A stretch of DNA of 64,000 bases from Cristatella mucedo. Taxonomy: Eukaryota > Bryozoa > Phylactolaemata > Cristatellidae. The translations under genes and the position numbers were made by a program. This document shows, piece after piece, positions 1 to 10,500 of the stretch. Where the stretch lies: contig WPIO01000001.1 in NCBI GenBank assembly GCA_009760855.2, positions 21,418,501 through 21,482,500 of the forward strand, in the 5' to 3' direction. The notes under the pieces were generated by a model. It was not told the origin of the DNA and did not search any database. It was given only the letters and a program-made list of their open reading frames with translations. Every line of letters starts with the position of its first letter. The first letter of the stretch is position 1.

Positions 1-27
1 ATCGTCGAGCTCGTTGATAAAGAAGGT

Positions 28-1504
28 AATAATAATAATCATAATGCACTTGATAAAGCGCCCACAGAGAACTCAATCTCTCTCTCTAGGCGCTTTACAT
101 TTGCTGCAAAGAGAAATGCAATTGAATGGTGAGTAATATCATGCTTGATAAACAAACAAATGAATAACATGGTTAGGGGTGACATGCACAGGGTCAGCCT
201 GCAAATGTGGTTAGTGGCAGCATGCACAGTGTCAGCACGCATAAGCACATCAAGGACGAATCACAGGGACCCGCTAAATGCTGTCCTAAATAGGTGTGTT
301 TTTAAGTTCTTTTTAAATGTGGTCAGGTCAGGGGATGTTCTGACGCAAGTCGGGAGGGAGTTCCAGGCTTTGGGAGCATACGAACTAAATGCACGGTCTC
401 CAAAGGATTTGAGGTTTGTACGAGGTATTTCTAGACTGTTGGATTCCGAAAAGCGGGTGGTACGATGCTTGGCCTGATGGAGGAGTAAATCTGAAAGATA
501 GGCTGGAGCTAAAGTATGAAGTGACCTAAAAGTGAGCGACAAAATGAAGTCAATCCGTTGCTTGACTGGTAGCCAGTGCAGGTCGGCGAGAAGTAGTGTA
601 ATGTTGCAACTGCGACGCTCACGACAGACAAGCCTAGCTGCGTAATTTTGCACCAGCTGCAATCGCCTGATCGCACATGCTGGTAGGCCAGTAAGCAGTG
701 AGTTGCAGAAGTCGAGATGGGATGTCACGAATGCATGGATTAACTTAGACGCGGTATCCTTATCTAAACAAGCCCGAATTTTAGCAATATTATGAAGCTG
801 AAAATAGGCAGATTTGACCGTGGAGCTGATATGGTCGTCTAACGAGAGGTCGCTTTGGAATATGACACCTAGATTTCGAGCTGATTCAACAGGAGATATG
901 CTGGCAGAGCCAATTTTGAGCGTCAGCCTTTCCAATTTCTGAATCACACTGGGTTTGCCCATAACTAGTAAGTTAGTTTTATCATAGTTTAGTTTCAGAA
1001 AATTTGCTGCCATCCGTGTGCGGATGTCATCAATACATGCAGCAAGTGAGTTGAGAGAATTCGAGGTGCCCAGAGGCTGTGAGGGATCAAAGCAAAGGTA
1101 CAACTGAATGTCATCCGCATAGAAGTGAAAGCCTAGATTGTGCTTGGCAATCACATCAGCAAGAGGGAGAGTATAAACCGTGAAAAGAACCGGACCTAGC
1201 ACTGAGCCCTGAGGTACTCCATATTTCAGAGGTACTTCAGATGATCTTTGTCCATTCACGTCAATACTCTAGAGTCTCCCTCTGAGATAGGACCTGAACC
1301 ACTGCAGAGCAGTGCCAGTGATGCCCAGGCGTGATGAGAGGCGCTTTAGAAGAACTTTGTGGTTGATGGTATCAAAAGCTGCCGAAAGATCGAGCAAAAC
1401 AAGCAGAGACACTCAACCCATGTCCGCATTCCTAAGTAGGTCGTTGTATACCCTAAGCAATGCTGACTCAGTGGAGTGATTAGCTCTAAAGCTAGAGTCA
1501 GTTG
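28..1504 (-). mobile_element. LINE A copy 1 (CR1/L2-like non-LTR retrotransposon), 5'-truncated
   Basis: The reading frame at 261-1259 encodes the C-terminal half of a reverse transcriptase. It has the palm motif PQGSVLGPVLF, the catalytic box FYADDIQLYL, and the downstream LINE signatures LHWLPVKQRIDF and WNSLP. This layout is typical of the CR1/L2 group. The 3' end is at low coordinates and finishes in the family hairpin followed by an ATT-type repeat near 28-45. An amber stop at 1269-1271 replaces the glutamine codon present in the copy at 24.4 kb, and the element stops near 1504, so this copy is dead. The same family recurs many times in the window. Confidence 0.9.
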
Positions 1505-1809
1505 ACTAATAAAAGATTGATAAAATTGATAGGAAAGGAAAAAAGAATGACGAAACTAGTGATGACGAATCTGAGGTGGTGTCATGAAAGTTTAACATCA
1601 ATGAAATGGCTGAGGTATTCTCCTCTATCGCTCATGGAATGAAGTTAATAGAAAAAATGAATGCAACTTCGAATGATATCCTAAAGTTATCAGGCAATTT
1701 AAGGATTCTCTTGCCTGGTATCGTGAAATCTTTCAAGAAAGAGAAAAATAAAGAAAACAGTCAAAGCTGGATTCGTATTTCATCACGGTAGAAACGAGTG
1801 GAAAAAAAT
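1505..1809. other. unassigned 300-bp stretch
   Basis: This stretch lies between LINE A copy 1 and a SINE2 copy. It contains a 61-codon lysine-rich open frame on the plus strand (1606-1791) with no recognisable domain and no clear splice sites. I see no gene here. Confidence 0.4.
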
Positions 1810-1985
1810 CCTAGCTGATTAAACAGCCTCTTTTTGTATAGCGACAGAAGAGCCTTTGCGGCTATCACCACCCCTTGCAGTGGCGATACAGAATCGCCCA
1901 CCGCAGGAATTGAACCCATGACCTCGGGACCAAGGTCGCAAAAGCAACCACCTTACCTAGTGTGCGCCAGCAATCCACCAGCAAA
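1810..1985 (-). mobile_element. SINE2 copy (tRNA-derived)
   Basis: Read on the minus strand, this begins with a tRNA-like head containing a B-box-like element and ends in the family tail TTAAATCAGCTAG. The same roughly 170-bp unit recurs near 26.65, 32.2, 38.35, 40.7, 51.6 and 57.4 kb. A tRNA-like head repeated at many loci with a common non-tRNA body is the definition of a tRNA-derived SINE. Confidence 0.8.
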
Positions 1986-2253
1986 GCAGGCAATTCACCA
2001 CAGCCATCTACCAGTCACGACGGTTTAGAGGAAGATAGAGTTGATGATCCTCCAGGAAGATCCAGTCCAACTCCTCCTTACCTCCTTACCTCCTCCCAAT
2101 AGTACTCAATGTACAGTACTACAGCTACCAGCTTCTGTATGGCCAATATTACTCCATATTATGATATGTAAATATAATCTTATTTAATTATTTTTCTTCT
2201 TTATTTCTTATTCTTATGTAAACGTAAAAGAAACTCAATTCTTATACATCTCT

Positions 2254-2499
2254 ATGTCTTTGTCAGAACGTATCGTAGTAGAGAGTATCGTATACGATGG
2301 CGGCCGCATTGCGATGCGAGTTTCGACGGGCACTTCGCCGCAGCGTGGCGTCGTAGTCTGTGAGGACTCAGAGGTACAACTCAAAGAGGCCTCCCAGCGG
2401 AGTGGAAGCGCCCGCTCCGAGGCCCACTCCGCTGCGGCGCTCTCCGCTAGTTGTGCTCTGACCCGAGGCCCAGCCCCCACCCGAACGCGCGCGCCGTAG
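2254..2499. other. CpG-rich patch open in several frames
   Basis: A GC- and CpG-rich island about 220 bp long in an AT-rich setting. The plus strand is open for 81 codons from ATG at 2254, and the minus strand is also open. The plus-strand frame has a good codon appearance up to about 2375, where GAG is followed by GTACAA, a possible donor. I recognise no domain. It could be a short exon or a promoter fragment. Confidence 0.3.
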
Positions 2500-2627
2500 C
2501 ATTCCTTTGTTCACACTTTGAGTTGATAATTATGGATATTCATAAAACACAAACTTTCTTAGCATGTAAATGCGCGTATAAAATCCTTTATACGGAATAG
2601 ATGCAAGCATTTGAGCATTTAAACATA

Positions 2628-3062
2628 TATATATAATAAAAAAGTTCATTTGTATAGCTTCCTAAGAGAACTTAATCTCTACCCAGGCGCTTCACATATG
2701 CCTTGGGGCTCGAGCTGACGACTTCAGCAATCAAATACATCCAACAATAACTACTCTCCTGCTGCCGACTTTTGCACATCCTTTCCAGCCGTCCTGAGCT
2801 GCTACTTCCATGCTACTCACTACCTCAACTGCTCTCCTGACTCAGATATGTTTCCCACTTTCTCTTTCTTGCGTGAGATAAAGACTGTTGGCTACCGAAA
2901 GACGCTTAGGCTGCGAGTGTGAAATAAAAAAATCTCATGCGTAACACTCAAATAGTCTTTGTGGCTTTGTAGAGTTACAGACGAAGATTAGTTACATTAA
3001 AATGACCTTGACCTTGGTCGGAATGAGAACCTCAAACAAGTCGACCAAACCAGCGCGTCATA
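2628..3062 (-). mobile_element. SINE1 copy split by a LINE B insertion
   Basis: The tail half of SINE1, with its 3' hairpin and part of the B-box region, lies at about 2628-2735. The tRNA-like head half, in the same orientation, lies at about 3003-3060. Joining the halves gives the order seen in the unbroken copy at 50.16 kb. The sequence between them is the 3' end of a LINE B. Confidence 0.7.
2736..3002 (+). mobile_element. LINE B 3'-end fragment inserted into SINE1
   Basis: This matches the last roughly 250 bp of LINE B, including the region encoding SCYFHATHYLNCSPDS and the terminal segment seen also near 7390 and 9067. It is heavily 5'-truncated, as is normal for target-primed reverse transcription. 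It sits inside a SINE1 copy and so is younger than that SINE. Confidence 0.75.
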
Positions 3063-3810
3063 GAGCTATTTAAATATATACGCGCCAGCATGTACATGCA
3101 CCTGTAATACCTTCAATATAGGGTTAAGTTTTGCGAACGCAGCTAGCTAACTAAGCCGAGCGGTGGAAATTTAAACGAGATAAAAATAAACGTGTACCAT
3201 TTTTGCTATATACAGTAGATATCACGAGACTTCAGCTACCGCCAGATCGCATTCTCAATAAATTAACCCAGAAATAGTGTTTATTATTGCTGTACTAATA
3301 ATCTTATTCTGTTGTATCAGCACCTATAGTCTTATGTGCGGATCAGAGCGCTCCATTGTTGTAGTGGCATACACTGAAGAAACTTCTGGGACCGATAATT
3401 TTCATTAGACTAATGTACTATGGAAGTAACAGCTTGCGTACTGCAAAATAGTGTGCCTCACAGCTACTCGCCAAGAGCGGAAACGGCTTCCCTTTCACGC
3501 CTTCTCCTGTATTTTCAAGCAATCATTCTCGCTAATTGCTAACGAGCTAATTCATAGCGACAGAGCAGGTTCTTTTTAGTTAATGCAGGGTTAGCGCTGT
3601 TCTTTCTCCTGCCTGCATATTTTGCTTGGTTTCTGTTTTTCTTTTTAACTTCCTCATTTCCTTCCTCCTTTTCTTTCTTCTTTTCTTCCTCTTTTCCTCT
3701 TTCCTTCCTCCTTGTGTTTGGTATCGCCGAGTTTGCACTGACCATCGCTGCAGTCTACGATCAAGTAATCGATATGGCAAGCTATGCGCCTGACGAGACT
3801 CAAGCGTTAC
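3063..3810. other. unassigned; start of intron 5 of the mutarotase-like gene
   Basis: This is minus-strand intron or 3' sequence after the last recognised mutarotase-like exon. It contains a pyrimidine-rich run at 3640-3720 on the plus strand. The minus-strand frame stays open past the proposed donor at 3810 (to about 3580) but becomes a lysine/glutamate-rich low-complexity sequence, so I do not call it coding. I did not find the missing C-terminal exons here. Confidence 0.4.
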
Positions 3811-4029
3811 CTCGCCGGCCAAGTTAAATGCGATGGTGCTGCACAGGTCCACCGGTGTGTAGACGTCCGTGGTGAGTGCGCTCAGACTAATTTTCAGCTG
3901 GTTGGTTGCTGTTAGTTCGTATATGACGTGAGCAGTCAGGTTGCCGCGTACGCCATCCTGAGCAGGCGAGCTATTGAGGAGGAAATGGACTCTACCCGCC
4001 TCGTCGACGTAGTTATCTTGATAATTTCT
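3811..4029 (-). CDS. mutarotase-like gene, exon 5
   Basis: The acceptor is TTTTTTAG (ending 4030), entering in phase 0 as required by exon 4. It encodes SPAQDGVRGNLTAHVIYEL and TPVDLCSTIAFNLAGE. These align with the GNLxVxVxYxL and TPVNLTNHxYFNLAG blocks of the family, with TNH replaced by CST. An N-glycosylation sequon (NLT) lies in the predicted extracellular part. The proposed donor GAG|GTAACG at 3810 is not a strong site, and read-through is possible. Confidence 0.75.
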
Positions 4030-7000
4030 CTAAAAAAGAATATTTTAGCACAGCCGTAATGATATCAACTTTTTTTGGCGGAAATAAGCTGCAACACTAT
4101 TTAATGTGAAGGCTATCTGTTACTCTGTAAAGGGCTGCCTAATAAGTTCTAATTGGGAATAAACGGGTAAAGGAACCCAAAGGCTATGACATCCGACGGG
4201 AAAATTTGGCGATATTGCTTTATTTGTGCTTCCGAAGATATAATTTAAATTTCATAATTGCAGGGCCACTGCTAAAAAAAGTCAGCAAGAATGTGGTGCC
4301 AAGAATTTAAGTATGAGATCAGCTCTACTTAATCACTTCTTGATTGGTGCTGGTACGCTGCAATAACAGCGTTACTAACGCTCGTACTACATAACAAAAG
4401 GATGTCCTTACCAAATAAACACTCGGTAAGAGACTTCGAATGATGTCTCTTACCGAGTGTTAATGTCTCCAACTCCGTCTATGTCTCCAACGGTCATATA
4501 GGGAATGGAATAGCTAATTTATTATGCATAGAAGACCTGAGGGCACGAGTAGGCTGACAGTGGTGCTGCAGTTCAGCTTGGCATGATGAAGCCAAGCCGT
4601 GGTGGGCCTCGTGGGTCCGCATATGTATATGCGGACCCACTTTTCTCTGCATTCCTTGATCAACCGAAAGTTACCACTGTTCCTCCAGAAAAGGAGACAT
4701 ATGGATAAACCTCTGAGATTTTGACTAACCTTACAGGCCATATTCATTATCAGCTGCAGAGGCTTAGTGGCTTTTTTGGCGACACAGACAAAATGGACTT
4801 GCAGTAGTCGAGCCTAGACAAAGTAACTACTTAGAGACAGTTGCAAGAATCATAGACGGGGATAGGAAAAATGACTAGCTGTGAAAGCGGTCTTCTTAAA
4901 GAAGCTTTCAAACTTAAAGCAGTTATCAAAGAGGACATCTTAATTTGGACCCGTGATGACGGTTGCACTACGGCATCACTAAGTCTCATTTTGTCATTAA
5001 CAGCCAAGTCCCATTGACCATCCGCACGCTGAGATGGCCTAGACACTAAGGTTAAGATCGGTTACTCTTCCTAGAATTACCTTTGTTAACCTCGATTGAG
5101 TTCCTAACTTCGGTTTTATCATCACTTACTTTCAGGAGATTGGCCGACATCCGGGATATAATGTCTGCAAGACAAGCATTCAGTTTACAGTCTCTGCAGT
5201 AGACTTCGATGCTTTAAATGAGAAATAGAAAAGAGTGTCGTCAGTGTAGAAGTGATAGCTAATCCCATAATGCCCGAATTGCTTTTCCCAGAGGCTCGGT
5301 GTAAATAGAGAGCAGCAAATAATCCAGAACGTTTCAACGTGGAACTTAACTGATGACTGGTCTGCTGGACGAGAATTGACCAACCAACGACACGGATTAA
5401 ACAGGACTGGGCAAGCAAGATTGGAAAATACGACAAAGCCTAGCCTCCAATAGCGTTCGTAGCTTTCAATGGTTTCAAGTAGGATGTAGTGATCAATGAC
5501 GTCAAATACAGCAGATTGATCCAGCAGAGCATTTGCAGAATCAGTATCAGGGGCGGGAATAGGAGCAGGGCAGTGACGTCACAACCATCATTGCTGCTAA
5601 GGATAATATTGGTCACACTGAAGATGACAATTTTAGTGGCGTGATATCACTAGAATCCCACTGAAATATTTCTGCCAATTCGTTCTCGTCAATGTGTTCC
5701 ATAAGCTACATAGTAATAATAATAACAATAATAATGCACTTGATAAAGCGCCCCCAGAGAACTCAATCTCTTTCTAGGCGCTTTACATTTGCTGCAAAGG
5801 GAAATGCAATTGAATGGTAAGTAAAATCATGCTTGAAAAACAAACAAAATGAATAATATGGTTAGGGGTGACATGCACAGGGTCAGCATGCAAATGTGGT
5901 TAGTGGCAGCATGCACAGTGTCAGCACGCATAAGCACATGAAACTTTTATTTAATTTAGTGACAGTCTTTTTGAGAATCTCTGACAAAAAGAAAACGGCA
6001 GACTGAATGATAGTGCAAGAATGTCTGAATACAATGCAGGCTTTTTTAAGTATTGGTCAAATGATGGCTGCTCTGAAGACTTTGGAACAACTCTGTTAAT
6101 AAGAGAAGCATTAAAAAACCTAGTTTATGGCCTGTTTAAGTTTGTCTGCCAGTGAAGACCGCTGAGAGAAGATGGAGTTTTCAGCAGACGAGCTCATAGC
6201 CGTTTCGTATACAAATACTTCAAATTTCTCAAAGAAGGTCATATATTGCGACTCAGTATTCACTTTAATCGGTAGTTGCTTTATGCAGGCACAAATATGG
6301 GAAATTCTTTTAATTAAGAAGGCGGATAACTTTTCGGCCAAGCATTTAATAGTATATGGGTACTGATAACTTGAAAAGTTTTAGAAAATTCAGTCTCTGG
6401 TAGATATGTTTTCGGTCAAACTGGTAAGACGTTTTCGAGTAAGACAGGAAGCTCTGGCCTTTGTAAACTTCCGGGTATAAATGAGAATGCAATCTCTGAA
6501 ACAGGCCACATTCGCGTCAGATCCAGACTTCTTAAAGTGGCATTCAAGCCTCACTTAGCATGGTGAATCTTTAAATGTTTTTTTGCTAAATAGAAAGGAA
6601 TCTCTTCATTCTTTTGATTAGCGTGACGTTAGCTAAATTAGTCTCAACGATGACATCACTCTCAAAGTTAGTTTGATGAGATGGACCTTATTATCTGCTG
6701 GGTCTTTTCCGGTCTGGTAAAGAATCAAGCGGTAGAAACTCAAAGACTCCATAAGACGCACTTCAGTAAATGTAGAGCTTTCTTGTACACGCTCGAGAAC
6801 TCTTCTTCTCGACTGTTGCTCTGTTCATAAAGTTTCGGAGAGTACCAAAGTCCCTTGAAAGATAAGGTTGGATTAGAACTGGAGCAGTTCCTTCCGCCCT
6901 CTAGTGCAGCTAATCCTTCCTATGTGTTCCACTTCTAGAGCTAACCTGACATGATGATCAGTTTCAGCCTGTTCGCGCCCTCAGGTCCTGCGTGGAAAAT

Positions 7001-7430
7001 AAATTAGCTGTCCCATTCCTCCGCTTAAAGACCGTTGGCGACAGAAGCTTTAGCTCTGCAGGTCCTAGACTGTGGAACTCGCTTCCACAATTCTTACGCA
7101 ACGACAGCTACTCTACTACTGCCGACTATGGCTCATCCTTTTCAGCGGTTCTGAGCTGCTACTTCCATGCTACTTAACTACCTCAACTGTTCTCCTGACT
7201 CTGCCATGCTTCCCACTTTCTCTCTGTTGCGTGAGACGAAGTCTGTTGGCTACACATTACATTACCGAATGCGTACCGAAAGCCGCTTAGGCTGTGAGTG
7301 CGCTATACAAAACTCTCCTTCCTAACACCCACATGGTCTTTATGACTTTGTTTGTAGAGTTACGGACGGAGATACGTGATACGTCCAATCTGAGTTCTCG
7401 CAGCTAGAGAGAAAGAGAGAGAGAGAGGGA

Positions 7431-7504
<74 letters not shown>

Positions 7505-10500
7505 GGGGCTTGGGAGAGAGAAAGAGAGATCGGGGCTGGGGAGAGAGAGAGAGAGAGAGAGAGATAGAGCGAGCGAGTGAGCGAGCGAGTGAGTGAGTGA
7601 GAGAGGGAGAGAGAGAGAGAGAAAGAGAGAAAAAAGATAAGGGGAGAGATTGTTTAAGATGGCGATTACTACACATGTTCGCATGTGTGTATGTGTATGC
7701 GTGTGTGTATGTGTATGTGTATGTATCTATGTATGTATGTGTATGAGTGAGTGAATATCTTCGTTGGTAACTCCACAAAGCCACAAAAACTAAGTAGTGT
7801 TACGCTGAAGAGTTACTACATCACACTCAAAGCCTAAACGGCTTTCGGTAAGCATGCGGTAGCCAACAGACTTCATCTCATCCAACAAAGAAAAAGTGAG
7901 AAGCATAGCTGAGTCAGGAAGGCAGCCACGGAAGTGAGTAGCGTGGAAGTAGCTTTTAAGGACGGCCGGGAACGATGTGCCATAGTCAATAACAGGTGAA
8001 TAGAAGTCGTTAAATTGTTGAGTGGGAGTTACACAGACGGACCTGCAGAGCAAAACTTTCAGTCGGTCTTTAGTCTTTAAGCGTAGGAATAGAGCTGCTT
8101 ATTGTCCATATGGGACCGGAAGGCACGCGGAAGCTGAAAGCTGGCGCAGCAGTTCAGTTCAATAATACTTTACTTCCATGGTATGACAATACTGATAAAC
8201 CTTACCGTATCACTTAAGACTCTGCGGCATTTCCTACCGAATTGGCCGTTTCAGGCTTACCGTGTAAAATCCGTCGCTGCCGCCATTAACGTAATACGTA
8301 GTCCCAGGTGACTTGCTCAGTTGGTAGCTAACGCCGTCGAATGAGAACGAATTGGAAATAGCCGAACACACTCGACCGTTGATTGCTCCAATCTTGCTTT
8401 TGTAAAAATCTGAAATCTCACACACGGATCGCAATGCAGATACATGCAAAGCATCTGAAAGTTTCTTCAGCGTAATAAATATTACGGTATTTTTTAGCTG
8501 TAAATGTATTTCAAGTATTTAACTGTGATGCGCACATAATAGAACTATCTATATTCATCGTAGGCACTAATAAGGTATTTCTATAATCAGCACAGTTAAC
8601 TTGTCACCCTGCGTCACTTTCAAAGGATAAGGCATGTCACCAGGAGTGACCAAACTGCCTCGCTGGGGGCGGCATGTCTACTGCTCAAACTACCTAGGTA
8701 CCATAATCGTTGTAATTCCACAGATTTTTGCAAAATATCGTACAGGTACCACATGCAATCTTGCGAAATGGTCACGTGGCAGCGGACGGCTCGTGGCAGC
8801 GCTTCGCCGAGCTGGCTCTGGTCGCCGTCGATCACAGCGAGCTGAGCGTCGTCGACGCTTTCGCCACGCGCTACGCGTGTCTGGCACCCGAGGTCGTGCT
8901 GTACCACTGGCAGCACCTGTGGCAGACCGGGCGTCGCGACTTGTGCCGATATCCGCCCACGCAGGACAGCGTTAGAGACATTCCGGGACGGCTGGGGCGC
9001 TTTGATCTTATCGAGCTGCTGTCGGCCGGTCAGTGACTTTGCCTGGCCCGAACCTGCACTGCCGTGTAATGTATCTCCGTCAGTAACTCCACAAAGTCGT
9101 AAAGACCATGTGGGTGTTACGCAGGAGAGTTTTGTATAGCGCACTCACAGCCTAAGCGGCTTTCGGTACGCATTCGGTAATGTAATGTGTAGCCAACAGA
9201 CTTCGTCTCATGCAAAAAAGAGAAAGTGGGAAGCATAGCAGAGTCAGGAGAGCAGTTGAGGTAGTGAGTAGCATGGAAGTAGCAGTTCAGGACCGCTGAA
9301 AAAGATGTGCCATAGTCGGCAGTTGGAGAGTAGTTGTCGTTGCGTAAGAATTGTGGAAGCGAGTTCCACAGCCTAGGACCTGCAGAGCTAAAGCTTCTGT
9401 CGCCAACGGTCTTTAAGCGGAGGAATGGGACAGCTAGTTTATTGTCCACACAGGACCTGAGGGTGCGAAGAGGCTGAAACTGATGCAGCAGTTCGGCTAG
9501 GTACGAAGGAGCTAAGCCGTGGCGGGCCCTGTGGGTCAGCGTAAGAACTTTGCTCTGTATCCTTTGCTCGACCGGCAACCATCCTAGCTCTTTCAGCAGA
9601 GGTGACACGTGCTCAAACCGCTGGGACTTGAAGACCAGCCTTGCAGCCATGTTCATAGTCCGCTGTAGTGGCATAATAGCTTTCTTTGGTAGCCCAGCCA
9701 AAAGGGAATTACAATAATCAAGCCGAGACAGAACTAAAGGGCTAGTTAAATTTTTTACAAGCCACTGTGGGAGACAGCTTCTAATCTTGGATAGGGATCG
9801 GATGTGATGACTAGCTGTAGAGGCAGTCTTCTGAGTGAAGCTTTTGAAATTGAGGCAGCTGTCGAACACGACACCTAGATTACGAGCACGTGGTGAAGGT
9901 CGCACAATAGCATCACCTATTAGAACAGCAAAGCCTTTTAATCCAGCTACACGCTTAGGGTGTCCTATGAGAAGCAGTTCGGTTTTATCGTCATTTAATT
10001 TCAGGAAGTTTTCCGACATCCAGGATCGAATATCGGCAAGGCAAGCATTCAGTTTCTCAGTTGCTGCAGCAGATTCCGACGGTTTAAATGACAAATACAG
10101 CTGAGTATCGTCAGCATAGAAGTGATATCCTATTCCATGGGCCTTAATCACTTTTCCCAGAGGTTGTGTATAAATGGAGAACAGCAAGGGACCAAGTACA
10201 GACCCTTGTGAGACTCCACAGGTGACCCTTCTCATGTCTGAGACCTGACCCCCACACGACACGGATTGAACACGATCAGACAAGTATGATTTAAACCGCG
10301 CCAGTGCTTCGTCTGCCAGACCGATCGTTGTTCTCAATCGTTCAAGCAGAACTTCGTGATAAATAGTGTTGAATAATGCAGCCTTGGAGTGAGAAGTGCA
10401 ACGCTTGAGGCTATTGACTCGAACATTAAGAAGTTTTCATGGACCGCGAGGTTTGCGGGAGGTGTGCTCTCTAGGTTTGGTTCCATATTCATTCAAAGAG

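Larger units (their letters stand above)
4500..6885 (-). mobile_element. LINE B copy, degenerate, interrupted by LINE A
   Basis: Minus-strand frames match LINE B in order. At 4500-4750 is the C-terminal region, and at 5100-5450 are reverse transcriptase fragments including YHFYTDDTLFYF, a mutated YADD box. At 5940-6880 is the upstream part of the polymerase region, with LKKACIVFRHSC-like pieces. Stops and frameshifts are frequent. A LINE A 3' fragment (5714-5942) splits it. Confidence 0.7.

Noticed and set aside
8620..9144. 174-codon minus-strand frame
   Set aside because: It is antisense to the death-domain-like exon, which has the better codon pattern and domain match.
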